64,000 nt of DNA. It comes from Pseudomonas marginalis. GTDB taxonomy: Bacteria; Pseudomonadota; Gammaproteobacteria; Pseudomonadales; Pseudomonadaceae. The position numbers and the translations under genes were made by a program. Numbering within the stretch: position 1 is the first letter of the stretch; the number at the start of each line of letters is the position of its first letter. The stretch is from positions 682,001 to 746,000 of the forward strand of contig NZ_VTFG01000002.1 of NCBI RefSeq assembly GCF_008692035.1, given 5' to 3'. Under the pieces are notes generated by a model that was not told where the DNA came from, searched no databases, and saw only the letters and a program-made list of their open reading frames with translations. Positions 7,468 to 15,242 of this stretch are shown one piece after another.

Positions 7468-7501
7468 TTGATAATTTATTTTCAGTGGTTATAGTCACCA
7501 C
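7468..7501 (+). promoter_or_regulatory. Candidate hicAB promoter with overlapping palindrome
   Basis: TTGATA (7468-7473) and TATAGT (7490-7495) are spaced 16 bases apart and make a plausible sigma-70 promoter. The palindrome GTGGT-N7-ACCAC (7485-7501) covers the -10 element, which is where a HicB autorepressor would be expected to bind. The hicA start lies 24 bases downstream. Inferred from position; not a known HicB consensus. Confidence 0.4.
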
Positions 7502-7525
7502 CAACACACACCACAAGGAGGTGCT

Positions 7526-7708
7526 GTGGATAGCCGATACTTGATAGGTCACATCGTCGCAGACGGCTGGTACCTGGTGCGCATCAGAGGCAGTCATCAC
7601 CACTTCAAGCACCCGACGAAGCCTGGCTTGGTGACGATCCCCCATCCAAAGAAAGACCTGTTGGACAAGACCGCCAAGAGCATTTTGAAACAAGCTCTGT
7701 TGAGTTAA
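7526..7708 (+). CDS. hicA: HicA mRNA interferase toxin
   Basis: 60 residues from a GTG start at 7526, chosen for the strong AAGGAGG just upstream. The small dsRBD-like fold carries the catalytic histidine in GSHHHFKHP (about residues 24-32) and the VTIPHPKKDL strand with a KxxLxK ending. HicA cleaves mRNA and tmRNA independently of translation. The toxin comes first and the antitoxin second, 22 bases apart, as in classical hicAB. The N-terminus MDSRYLIGHIVADGWYLVR is complete for the family. Confidence 0.92.
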   Translation: MDSRYLIGHIVADGWYLVRIRGSHHHFKHPTKPGLVTIPHPKKDLLDKTAKSILKQALLS

Positions 7709-7730
7709 TCGTCCCTGGAGGACAACGAAC

Positions 7731-8141
7731 ATGCTGTACCCCATCGCAATTTCAACCGGTGACCACGATCACGCCTGGGGCGTGGAAGTCCCGGATATTC
7801 CCGGTTGCTACTCTGCCGGCGACGACCTGGACGACGCCATGGCCATGGCGCGCGAAGCCATCGAAGGGCACTTCGAAATCCTCGCGGAAGACGGCGCGCC
7901 GATCCCGAGCGCCCAGAAGGTCACCGTGCATGCCGCCAACCCTCAGTACGCCGGCTGCACTTGGGCGGTTGTAGACATCGATGTCACCAAGTACCTGGGC
8001 AAGGCGCAAAAACTCAACATCACGTTGCCGGGCTACCTGCTCAACCGCATCGATGAATACGTACTGCACCACCCGGAGGAAAAAAGCCGCTCCGGCTTCC
8101 TCGCGTCGGCGGCGCTCAAGGTGCTGCAACAGGATCGGTAG
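7731..8141 (+). CDS. hicB: HicB antitoxin with ribbon-helix-helix
   Basis: 136 residues. Residues 1-50 are the partial RNase H-like HicB domain (MLYPIAISTGDHDHAWGVEV, then PDIPGCYSAGD and the AMAMAREAIEGHFE helix). The C-terminal part from about residue 90 (KLNITLPGYLLNRIDEYV, then SRSGFLASAALKVL) is a ribbon-helix-helix DNA-binding domain. It neutralises HicA and should autorepress the promoter upstream of hicA. GGAGGAC precedes the ATG. Length is at the usual value for the RHH-type HicB. Confidence 0.92.
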   Translation: MLYPIAISTGDHDHAWGVEVPDIPGCYSAGDDLDDAMAMAREAIEGHFEILAEDGAPIPSAQKVTVHAANPQYAGCTWAVVDIDVTKYLGKAQKLNITLPGYLLNRIDEYVLHHPEEKSRSGFLASAALKVLQQDR

Positions 8142-8229
8142 CTGCAACGGGAGCAAAGTCTGAATGCGGCACTGCATCCATAGCGTGATGATGTCGCTTC
8201 ATTGAGCTTGCGGCCCCAGGGTTATTGCC

Positions 8230-8571
8230 ATGATTGAACCCAAACAACCCACATCCACACCTGTTCTGCGCCAAGTACTCGGCTGGGTGCTGGTGTTGCC
8301 ACTGCTGGTCGCGCTGGTGCGACTTCCGTACCCCTTGGGGCTGGGGCTGGCGCTCGGATCCATCGCCGCATCCGTCTACGGCGTAGTGTTTGCCAGGCGC
8401 CATGCCAGCCGAGGCGTCACCGCATTCGCTGCAATCGTCACGCTGTTCAATCTGATTTCCCTGGTCGCCATCGGGGAGGCCTCAGTCATCATGGGGCTCT
8501 ACAGGATTTCCTGGTTCTACTGGTACCCGTACTATTCCAACTGGGTTTACTGGAATGTCCAGGGCCAGTGA
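8230..8571 (+). CDS. Small membrane protein of unknown function
   Basis: 113 residues with three hydrophobic stretches (about residues 17-34, 39-57 and 63-85) and an unusual aromatic tail, ISWFYWYPYYSNWVYWNVQG, close to the C-terminus. No family is recognised. The aromatic belt suggests an interfacial segment at the membrane surface. The gene stands alone between hicB and ogt, with no clear ribosome site stronger than GTTATTGCC. Coding potential is moderate: the hydrophobic layout and GC-rich third positions favour a real gene. Confidence 0.55.
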   Translation: MIEPKQPTSTPVLRQVLGWVLVLPLLVALVRLPYPLGLGLALGSIAASVYGVVFARRHASRGVTAFAAIVTLFNLISLVAIGEASVIMGLYRISWFYWYPYYSNWVYWNVQGQ

Positions 8572-8664
8572 GAATTCCACCGCAAGAAACGTAGTGTTCA
8601 GTCCGGCGGATGGCAATACCGTAGGCCTGTAGCGTTTAACAACTGCCCCTCGAGGAGCCCGCTC

Positions 8665-9165
8665 ATGTCTTACGAATACAAGCTCATGCCCTCCCCTGTC
8701 GGTGAGCTCACCCTGGTGGCGCGCGATGGCAAGCTCAGTGCCATCCTGTGGGAAGTCGAGCGCGCCAACCGTGTGCGCCTGGGTCAATTGCACGAAGCCA
8801 ACGACAGCCCGGTGCTGTTGGAAACCGAGCGCCAGTTGAAGGAGTACTTTGCGGGGACTCGCCACACATTCGACCTGGAACTGGATTTCACCGGTACCGC
8901 CTTTCAGAAGCAGGTCTGGCAGGCGCTGCTGACTATTCCTTTTGGCGAAACCCGCAGCTACAGCCAGATCGCCCGGCAAATTGGCAACCCGAAAGCCGTA
9001 CGAGCCGTGGGCGCCGCCAATGGGCGTAATCCCATCTCGATCATTGCGCCGTGCCATCGAGTGATTGGTGCCTCGGGCACCTTGACCGGGTTTGCCGGAG
9101 GACTCGACGCCAAGCAGTATCTGTTGACGCTTGAGGACTGCAGCCAGGTGAAAATGAGCTTCTGA
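8665..9165 (+). CDS. ogt: Methylated-DNA--[protein]-cysteine S-methyltransferase
   Basis: 166 residues. It transfers the methyl group from O6-methylguanine or O4-methylthymine to its own cysteine. The acceptor site PCHRV is present with Cys130, preceded by the conserved asparagine region AANGRNPISIIA and followed by GFAGGL. The N-terminal ribonuclease-like half (YEYKLMPSPVGELTLVA) is complete and there is no AraC-like Ada part, so it is the Ogt form. GAGGAGC precedes the start. Its TGA stop abuts the stop of the converging GNAT gene with no base between (TGATCA). Confidence 0.95.
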   Translation: MSYEYKLMPSPVGELTLVARDGKLSAILWEVERANRVRLGQLHEANDSPVLLETERQLKEYFAGTRHTFDLELDFTGTAFQKQVWQALLTIPFGETRSYSQIARQIGNPKAVRAVGAANGRNPISIIAPCHRVIGASGTLTGFAGGLDAKQYLLTLEDCSQVKMSF

Positions 9166-9948
9166 TCAGGCAATTGCAACCGGCCCTCGAGTAAAAGCCT
9201 GGTAATCGAATAAGCCTTCGAAACCCAGCTTGCGATACAGCGAGATCCCCTCCATCGTCGCTTCAAGAAAACAGCGCCGGGCCCCCAGGCTTGCAGCGTG
9301 AAGCAGGGCGGCTTGAAGCAATCGCGTGCCATAACCTCTTGCGCGAAAATCCACGAGCGTGCCGAAATCGCTAAGCCGTGCCTCTCCATTCCACATGGAT
9401 AAAGTCAACGAACACCTCACCTGCCCCTCGGTGGAAAGGATGAAGTGGTAAAGCGATTGGCCCGTTTCAAGGGCCCGCTGGTGCCGGGCCTGATAACGTG
9501 CAACACCCTCGGGCGCCATCGAAAACGCATTGCCAAGGGGAACTGCCCAGTGGGCCAGGTTCCGAGTCAAGCTGATCTGCACCGAGCGGTCATCCGTAGA
9601 TAAAACAAAACCCGACAGATCGAGGACCATCGCAGTGGTCTTTTCGGCAGGCTGAAAGCCCAGCCCGATGAGGGCCTCGGCTACCGCACCGACCTTTTCC
9701 TCATGAATCACGACGCGCGTATCCAGGAAAATACGACGAAGCAGGTCCAGGGGCGCTGTCATAGCCCCCCCCAGCGGGGCACTGCCGACCCGGATAAACA
9801 ACAGGTTCCACGGGTCGAAATATTCGCCGGTAAAGTAAGCGTTGATACAGGCGTTGTAGCGGCGATGCAGCGAGCACGTCGCGGCGAAATAATGATCTTC
9901 GGTCTGGTGATAAAGCGTAGGCAGGTCGCAGGCGGTATCAGCGTGCAT
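9166..9948 (-). CDS. GNAT family N-acetyltransferase
   Basis: 260 residues from ATG at 9948; a GTG 60 bases upstream is possible but its ribosome site is too close. The GNAT acetyl-CoA motif is near the C-terminus: LSDFGTLVDFRARGYGTRLL, then LHAASLGARRCFLEA and the terminal SLYRKLGFEGLFDYQAF. The N-terminal 120 residues look like a degenerate second GNAT half, so the protein may be a tandem-fold acetyltransferase. The substrate cannot be told. It ends tail-to-tail against ogt with zero spacing. Confidence 0.75.
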   Translation of the reverse strand: MHADTACDLPTLYHQTEDHYFAATCSLHRRYNACINAYFTGEYFDPWNLLFIRVGSAPLGGAMTAPLDLLRRIFLDTRVVIHEEKVGAVAEALIGLGFQPAEKTTAMVLDLSGFVLSTDDRSVQISLTRNLAHWAVPLGNAFSMAPEGVARYQARHQRALETGQSLYHFILSTEGQVRCSLTLSMWNGEARLSDFGTLVDFRARGYGTRLLQAALLHAASLGARRCFLEATMEGISLYRKLGFEGLFDYQAFTRGPVAIA

Positions 9949-10123
9949 GGGAATTTCCGCATAAAAACCCAGTCTTGCGCCTATCGCTGCAGAGCGCCGT
10001 AGGCTCACTCCTAAGAACCGTGCAGAAAACGCACGATGTTGCTCACACCCTAAGTTGTAAAAAGAAATTTCAGAGCGTGCCTGCGGTCAGTATTTTCATC
10101 ACTCACCTTTAAGGAAAACGGTC

Positions 10124-10549
10124 ATGAAATTCTCTGCAGTCTCACAATCCCTGTCCCGTTGGGCAGGCAGTGCCCGGACGTTCTATGCGGCGGTCGCGTT
10201 GATTTTCCTGTGGAGCTTGAGCGGTCCGTACTTCCACTACAACGACACCTGGCAGTTGATCATCAACACCTCGACCACCATCATCACCTTCCTGATGGTG
10301 TTCCTGATCCAGAACACCCAAAACCGCGATAACGACATCCTGCACATCAAGATCGATGAACTGCTGCGGGTCTCCAAGGATGCGCAGAACGCCGTGCTGA
10401 GCCTGGACGGCCTGGACCGCAAGGAACTGGAAAAACTGCGCCAGGAATACCGCAGCATCGGCAACACCGGCACCGTCAGCCTGAACAGCAGCTGTGGCCA
10501 CGCGGCCGACGATGCGGCCCCGAACAAGACCGATCTGAACCAGGCATAA
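10124..10549 (+). CDS. Low-affinity iron permease family protein
   Basis: 141 residues. The N-terminal half has two membrane helices (AARTFYAAVALIFLWSLSG-like and INTSTTIITFLMVFLIQNTQ) followed by NRDNDILHIKIDELLRVSK. That pattern is the PF04120 low-affinity iron permease family, named after yeast Fet4-like proteins but of uncertain transport function in bacteria. A cytoplasmic helical tail follows. TAAGGAAAA precedes the ATG. A strong bidirectional terminator overlaps the stop codon and separates it from the converging DUF4142 gene. Confidence 0.85.
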   Translation: MKFSAVSQSLSRWAGSARTFYAAVALIFLWSLSGPYFHYNDTWQLIINTSTTIITFLMVFLIQNTQNRDNDILHIKIDELLRVSKDAQNAVLSLDGLDRKELEKLRQEYRSIGNTGTVSLNSSCGHAADDAAPNKTDLNQA

Positions 10550-10587
10550 AAAAACGGCGGTTGGACATGATCCAACCGCCGTTTTTT
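10549..10587. terminator. Bidirectional intrinsic terminator
   Basis: An A-run plus ACGGCGGTTGGA pairs with TCCAACCGCCGT plus a T-run around a short CATGA loop. A/T tracts on both sides make it active in both directions, ending the iron-permease-like gene from the left and the DUF4142 gene from the right. Confidence 0.9.
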
Positions 10588-10603
10588 ATATCAAGCGAAA
10601 GGC

Positions 10604-11131
10604 TCAACCGTCGCCTTGATGGCCCTTACCGTAGGTCGAGGCCAGGGCTCGGGCCTTTTGCAGACGTTCTTCCAGCTTGGGCAGCGTCTCATCCACCAGT
10701 GCCTTGATTTCCGGCACATCCGAGGCCGCCCCTTCGCGCTTGAACAGGGCAATGGCGTCTTCGTTTTCCTTCACTTGCTGCGCGGTGTAGGCCGCGTCGA
10801 AGGAGTCGCCGTCCTTGAGTTCGGGCATCAGGGTTTCGGCCTTGTCGACGATCTTCTCCCGTGGGGCCACGGGCAGGTCAAGCTTCTTGGCGATCGCCGC
10901 CAAATGCTGGTTGGCCAGGGTGCGCTCGTTGATCACCTCGATGGTGTAGTCCTTGATTTCCTGGGACGAGGTCTTGGCGTGGGCCATGCGACTGGTTTCG
11001 ATATCGGCCATGCCTTTGGCCGAAGCCTGCTCGATGAATTCAGCAGGCGACTGGGCGAAAGCATTGCTGGCGCCGAGGCCCAGCAGCATCGCGAAACTGG
11101 CGGTGCGTAACCGGATAGCCATGCGGCTCAT
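10604..11131 (-). CDS. DUF4142 periplasmic protein
   Basis: 175 residues from ATG at 11131, supported by GGAGGA 8 bases upstream. A Sec signal peptide (about residues 1-25, ending ASNAFAQ) leads into an all-helical DUF4142 domain with FIEQASAKGMADIETSRMA and a later KENEDAIALFKREG segment. This ferritin-like helical family is exported and has no established activity; some members are stress-induced. Transcription probably ends at the shared terminator just downstream. Confidence 0.88.
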   Translation of the reverse strand: MSRMAIRLRTASFAMLLGLGASNAFAQSPAEFIEQASAKGMADIETSRMAHAKTSSQEIKDYTIEVINERTLANQHLAAIAKKLDLPVAPREKIVDKAETLMPELKDGDSFDAAYTAQQVKENEDAIALFKREGAASDVPEIKALVDETLPKLEERLQKARALASTYGKGHQGDG

Positions 11132-11249
11132 GATGGGTTCCTCCAGGGCAAAAATAAGTGCGGGGAAAGACACCTCGCCCTGAATTCGAATTTTCAGGGC
11201 GGCAAAGGTTTAGAAAAAACTTGCCCGTGCGACGAACGGTCGTGCCCAG

Positions 11250-11891
11250 TCAGGCCGGTTTGCTGCCGAACAGGCCTGGCAGCGCATGGGCCAGGGCATT
11301 GATGGCGAAGCCGATAAACATCACGCCGCAAAGCCTGGTGATGAGGATTTCGTGGCGCTGATACACCGTGCGCACCCGCTGGGCACCGACCACGCCGATC
11401 AGGATCGCGTAGGCCAACAGGCCACCGACGAAGCTCAGGAAGATCAACGCCGGCAGCATCGACCAGGTCAGCAATTCGGCGCGGCTGGACAGCAATGTAG
11501 TAAATGTCGCCACGGCCACCGGATACGCCTTGGGGTTGGTCAAGCCGAACAGGATGCCGTGCCAGAACGGATGCCGCGCCGCGCCCTGGGGGGCTTCACT
11601 GCTGCGACGCTGGGTACGAATCGCGCGCCAGCCGAGCCAGAACAGGTACAGCCCACTGAGCACGCCGAGCACATCGAACGCGCTGCTGCCGACTTCCCGC
11701 GCGCCCACAATCGCGATCAGCGCCGTACTGCACCACAGCACATCGCCGAGCAAGTGCCCGCACAGAAACCCCGCCCCGGCACGACGCCCCCGGGCGGCGC
11801 CGATGCCAAACACCGCCAATACGCCGGGGCCAGGCGTAATACCGTAGATAAAACCCGAAGCGAGGACGGCAAGCAGCAAGGAGGGGGTCAT
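11250..11891 (-). CDS. LysE family amino acid exporter
   Basis: 213 residues from ATG at 11891; a start 15 codons upstream gives a non-hydrophobic leader and is less likely. The LysE/RhtB signature is visible as GITPGPGVLAVFGIGAARGRRAGAG in two parts near residues 18-42, followed by six hydrophobic segments and a FGLTNPKAYPVAVATF loop. Such carriers export amino acids or derivatives across the inner membrane. The gene lies 54 bases after fosA on the same strand, and a LysR gene precedes fosA, so the three may form one unit. The substrate is unknown. Confidence 0.85.
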   Translation of the reverse strand: MTPSLLLAVLASGFIYGITPGPGVLAVFGIGAARGRRAGAGFLCGHLLGDVLWCSTALIAIVGAREVGSSAFDVLGVLSGLYLFWLGWRAIRTQRRSSEAPQGAARHPFWHGILFGLTNPKAYPVAVATFTTLLSSRAELLTWSMLPALIFLSFVGGLLAYAILIGVVGAQRVRTVYQRHEILITRLCGVMFIGFAINALAHALPGLFGSKPA

Positions 11892-11945
11892 GGTCGCGAC
11901 TCTGACAAAACATGGGAAGGTGGACGGATTCTGCACGTTCCTGCG

Positions 11946-12356
11946 CTATGGGTAAAACCGCATTCCCGCATAGGGCTGGTCACGGCAGGCCAGCAGGCGC
12001 GAAGCCAGGTCGCCGACATGGGCTTCGAGCTTATGGCCGTCGGGATCAAGGAAATAGAACGAGGCACCTTCGCTGCGATTGTCGCGCCACGCTTGCACCT
12101 TGGCGGCGCGCAGACGCGAGACCAGCGCAGCGAAATCACTCGCAGCGACAGTGAACCCATAGTGGGTGTAATCGGCCGACGGCTTCGAGTCGCGCAGCGG
12201 ATCAAGGGACAGGCATAGCCATAGGCCCGGCAATGACAAATAGGCGCCGGTGTCCCAGGTGGCTTCGAGCTTGAGTTGCAACAACTCATGGTAAAAGGTG
12301 ACGCTGCGACTCACGTCGGTGACGGCCAGGGTCAAGTGGTTGAAGCCTGAGAACAT
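11946..12356 (-). CDS. fosA: FosA family glutathione transferase (fosfomycin resistance)
   Basis: 136 residues, the normal FosA length of about 135. It belongs to the vicinal-oxygen-chelate fold and opens fosfomycin's epoxide with glutathione using Mn2+ and K+. Metal ligands are in place: His7 in FSGFNHLTLAV, the histidine in SADYTHYGFTV and the glutamate in GHKLEAHVGDL. ACAGGA precedes ATG 12356. Chromosomal fosA is common in Pseudomonas. The LysR gene ends 11 bases upstream on the same strand. A related VOC thiol transferase with another substrate remains possible. Confidence 0.88.
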   Translation of the reverse strand: MFSGFNHLTLAVTDVSRSVTFYHELLQLKLEATWDTGAYLSLPGLWLCLSLDPLRDSKPSADYTHYGFTVAASDFAALVSRLRAAKVQAWRDNRSEGASFYFLDPDGHKLEAHVGDLASRLLACRDQPYAGMRFYP

Positions 12357-12367
12357 GTTTTTTCCTG

Positions 12368-13294
12368 TTATCTGCGGCCTTCGGACAACATACCCTGCAC
12401 CTGCCCAATCAACCACTGCAACCCCGAATCCCCGCCCCGTCGCGCATGCCACGCCAGTTCAAAGGTAAACGACGGAATATGAAACGGCGGCGCCACGGCG
12501 ACCAGATGCGGGTGATCAATATTCAGCAAGCCTCGCGACGATACGGTGAGAATCAAGTCCGTGCCCTCGATCAACTGCGGCGCCACGCCCCAGTGCGGCA
12601 GGCTGATCGCCACATGCCGTCGCTCGCGAATCGCGGTCAGTGCCCGCTCGATTTCCGGCGCGCCGCTGCCGCGCATTTCCAACAGTACGTGGGGGCGCGA
12701 CAGGTAGGTGGGCAGGTCGAGCGCACCGCCCTGCGGCAGGCTGTTGCGGTCCAGCAGGCAGGTGTAATGCTCTTCGAATAACGCTGCGGTGCGCAGCTCG
12801 GCGGGCATGTCGGGAAAGACGCCGGCAGCCAGGTCGATATCACCATTGAGCACGCCCTCCACCATGCCTTCGCGGCTGGCCTGGATGATTTGCAGGTCGA
12901 TACCGGACGCTTCACGTCGCAGGACGCGGACCAGACCCGGTAGGAAAATCGCCGCACTGTAGTCCGACATCGCCACGCGAAACCGGCGCTTGGCCGATGC
13001 CGGGTCAAAGCGATTCGGCGCCAGCAACGCCTGCACCTGGGCCAGGGCTTCGGCCAATGGCGCCGCTAACTCCAGGGCGCGGGCCGTGGGCACTAACATG
13101 CCGCCCTGGCGTACCAGCAACGGGTCACCCAATAAATCGCGCAAGCGCGCCAGCGCGTGGCTCACTGCCGGCTGGCTGAGGTGCAAACGCTCAGCGGCGC
13201 GGGTGACGTGTTGCTCACTGAGCAAGGCGTCAAGGACCACCAACAGGTTAAGGTCGACGCGGCGCAGATCATTCATCAGTTGCATGCTCGGCAT
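12368..13294 (-). CDS. LysR family transcriptional regulator (NodD-like branch)
   Basis: 308 residues. The HTH (DLNLLVVLDALLSEQHVTRA, then LHLSQPAVSHALARLRDLLG) is of the NodD/LeuO-like branch, which uses SQPAVSHAL and DPLLVR. The effector domain runs from about residue 95. Starts at 13294, 13285 or 13276 are all possible and none has a clear ribosome site. Upstream, the A/T-rich palindrome AATTTAAATT (13305-13314) lies in the 68-base divergent region shared with the YdcZ-type exporter and is a good candidate binding site. It may control both the exporter and the downstream fosA-lysE genes. Confidence 0.8.
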   Translation of the reverse strand: MPSMQLMNDLRRVDLNLLVVLDALLSEQHVTRAAERLHLSQPAVSHALARLRDLLGDPLLVRQGGMLVPTARALELAAPLAEALAQVQALLAPNRFDPASAKRRFRVAMSDYSAAIFLPGLVRVLRREASGIDLQIIQASREGMVEGVLNGDIDLAAGVFPDMPAELRTAALFEEHYTCLLDRNSLPQGGALDLPTYLSRPHVLLEMRGSGAPEIERALTAIRERRHVAISLPHWGVAPQLIEGTDLILTVSSRGLLNIDHPHLVAVAPPFHIPSFTFELAWHARRGGDSGLQWLIGQVQGMLSEGRR

Positions 13295-13362
13295 AAGAAC
13301 TTGGAATTTAAATTTGCGTGACGAATAGCCTAGAGTCCAGCAAAACCTCTGGGAGATTCGCC

Positions 13363-13851
13363 ATGACGACGTTGCATGGGGCCGGTTTGTTGCTATTGGC
13401 GGTGATCGCCGGGGCGATGGTGCCGTTTCAAAGTGCGATCAATGCCAACCTCGGACGCGGCCTTGGGCATCCTCTGTGGGCCACCCTGGCGTCGCTGCTG
13501 GTGAGCATCCTCGTGCTGCTGCCGGTGATCGTGGCGCTGCGCCTGCCGCTGCCCGGCCTCGCATTTATCACCAAGGCGCCCCTGTGGATGTGGGCCGGGG
13601 GCGCGTTTGGCGTGTGCTTTATCGCGCTGGCGTTGACGCTGCTGCCCAAGCTGGGCGCGTCGGGGTTTATCGCCCTGGCCATGGCCGGGCAGATTCTCGC
13701 GTCGCTGCTGCTGGATCACTTCGGCCTGTTTGGCTTGGCGGAGCGCCCACTGACAACGCCTCGAATCCTGGGTGCGTTGTTGTTGATGGGCGGCGTGGCG
13801 TTGATTCAGTTCAGCGCCACACCGGCCCACGCGCTGACAACCGCCGGCTGA
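13363..13851 (+). CDS. DMT family transporter, YdcZ/DUF606 type
   Basis: 162 residues from ATG at 13363 with GGGAG upstream. Five hydrophobic helices and the motif VPFQSAINANLGRGLGHPLW near residues 22-41 identify the DUF606 half-size drug/metabolite transporter family, which works as homo- or heterodimers in the inner membrane. The substrate is unknown. It diverges from a LysR gene, its likely regulator. Its stop abuts the stop of the converging MFS gene at TGATCA. Confidence 0.85.
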   Translation: MTTLHGAGLLLLAVIAGAMVPFQSAINANLGRGLGHPLWATLASLLVSILVLLPVIVALRLPLPGLAFITKAPLWMWAGGAFGVCFIALALTLLPKLGASGFIALAMAGQILASLLLDHFGLFGLAERPLTTPRILGALLLMGGVALIQFSATPAHALTTAG

Positions 13852-15183
13852 TCAGGCCTTGTCGAGGGTGCGCAGCTTTTGCGGCAGGCCCCACAGCAGC
13901 AGCGCCGCCGCCAACAGCGCGCACACGCCGATCACATAGAGTGCCGGGGTGGTGCTGCCGGTAAGGTCCTTGATCCGCCCCACCATCACCGGGCTGACAA
14001 TCCCACCGAACTGCCCGAGGGTATTGATCACCGCAATCCCGCCCGCCGCGCCTGCGCCGGCACCGGCCAGCAACTTGGGTGGCAGGGTCCAGAAGGTCGG
14101 GATCGACGCGATGATGCCGGCGCCCAACATGCCCAGGGCGATGATCAGGAAGGTGGTGTGGTCGGCAAAGATCCCCGCACTGAAGAAGCCCACCGCGCCC
14201 AGCACCACCAAGCCGCAGACAAACTTGCGGCGCTCGCCGGTCGCGTCCGACAGCCGCCCGATCACCACCATGCTGATCGCGCCGCACACATAGGGAATCG
14301 CGGTGAGCAGGCCGATCATCACCGGGCTTTGGGTGCCGGCGCTGCGGATCAGCTGCGGCGCCCAGAAGTTGAGGCCGTAAGACGCCACCTGGATCAGGAA
14401 GTAGATAAACCCGAGCATCAGGAAGCCGGGAATGCGGATCGCCGACAACAGTGAGCCGCCATGTGTGTTCGGCTCATGCCGGGCAATGCGGCTCGACAGC
14501 AGGGTCTTCTCCGCCGGCGTCAGCCAGTGCGCATCTTCGATACGGTCCTTGAGCAGGGTCAGCACCAGCAAGCCCAAGCCGATGCAGGGCAAGCCGCCGA
14601 GCAGGAACAGCCAGTGCCAGCCGCGCATCTGCAGCACGCCGTCGAGGTGTTCCAGCACCAGGCCGGAGAACGGCGCACCTACCAGGCCGGCAAAGGCGGA
14701 CGCCAGGAACAGCATCGAGGTAATGCGCCCGCGGAAGTGCTGCGGGAACCACAACGTCAGGTAATACAGCACACCGGGCGCGAAGCCCGCCTCCATCGCA
14801 CCGATGATGAAACGCAGGCCATAGAACTGCCATTCGGCGGTGACAAACACCATGGCCGCCGTGGCCAGGCCCCACGACATCATGATCCGCGCGATCCAGC
14901 GCCGCGCGCCGACCTTGTACAGCATCATGTTGCTCGGCACTTCAAAGATCACATACCCCACCACGAACAACCCGGCGCCCAGGCCGTAGGCGGTGTCGCT
15001 CAGGCTGAGGTCGGCCTGCAGCTGGAACTTGGCAAAGCTGATGTTGATGCGGTCAAAAAACGCGAACAGGTAGCACACCATGATCAGCGGCATCAGGCGC
15101 CAGGCGACCTTGCTGACCAGGGCTTTTTCGGCATCGATTTCAGCGGCCGGGCGCGCGCCGGCCTCCAACGTATTAGTGCTCAT
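13852..15183 (-). CDS. MFS anion:cation symporter (ACS family)
   Basis: 443 residues, 12 membrane segments. The start MSTNTLEAGARPAAEIDAEK leads to VSKVAWRLMPLIMVCYLFAF, and FFDRINISFAK in helix 1 and FEVPSNMMLYKVGARRW after helix 3 are hallmarks of the ACS family (phthalate, tartrate and similar organic-anion permeases). GGAGAG precedes the ATG. It is the last gene of a set with a CoA-transferase and an HMG-CoA-lyase-type enzyme, so it most likely imports the organic acid they degrade. The gap to the lyase gene is 59 bases. Confidence 0.88.
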   Translation of the reverse strand: MSTNTLEAGARPAAEIDAEKALVSKVAWRLMPLIMVCYLFAFFDRINISFAKFQLQADLSLSDTAYGLGAGLFVVGYVIFEVPSNMMLYKVGARRWIARIMMSWGLATAAMVFVTAEWQFYGLRFIIGAMEAGFAPGVLYYLTLWFPQHFRGRITSMLFLASAFAGLVGAPFSGLVLEHLDGVLQMRGWHWLFLLGGLPCIGLGLLVLTLLKDRIEDAHWLTPAEKTLLSSRIARHEPNTHGGSLLSAIRIPGFLMLGFIYFLIQVASYGLNFWAPQLIRSAGTQSPVMIGLLTAIPYVCGAISMVVIGRLSDATGERRKFVCGLVVLGAVGFFSAGIFADHTTFLIIALGMLGAGIIASIPTFWTLPPKLLAGAGAGAAGGIAVINTLGQFGGIVSPVMVGRIKDLTGSTTPALYVIGVCALLAAALLLWGLPQKLRTLDKA

Positions 15184-15242
15184 GGTTTCTCTCCAGCGGA
15201 CTGCTCACAGGCGTCCGATTGTTTTTGTTGTCTGGTATGGCG

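Noticed and set aside
7421..7744. Minus-strand frame across hicA
   Set aside because: It spans the hicA gene and promoter and has no family resemblance; hicA has a strong ribosome site and its catalytic histidine.
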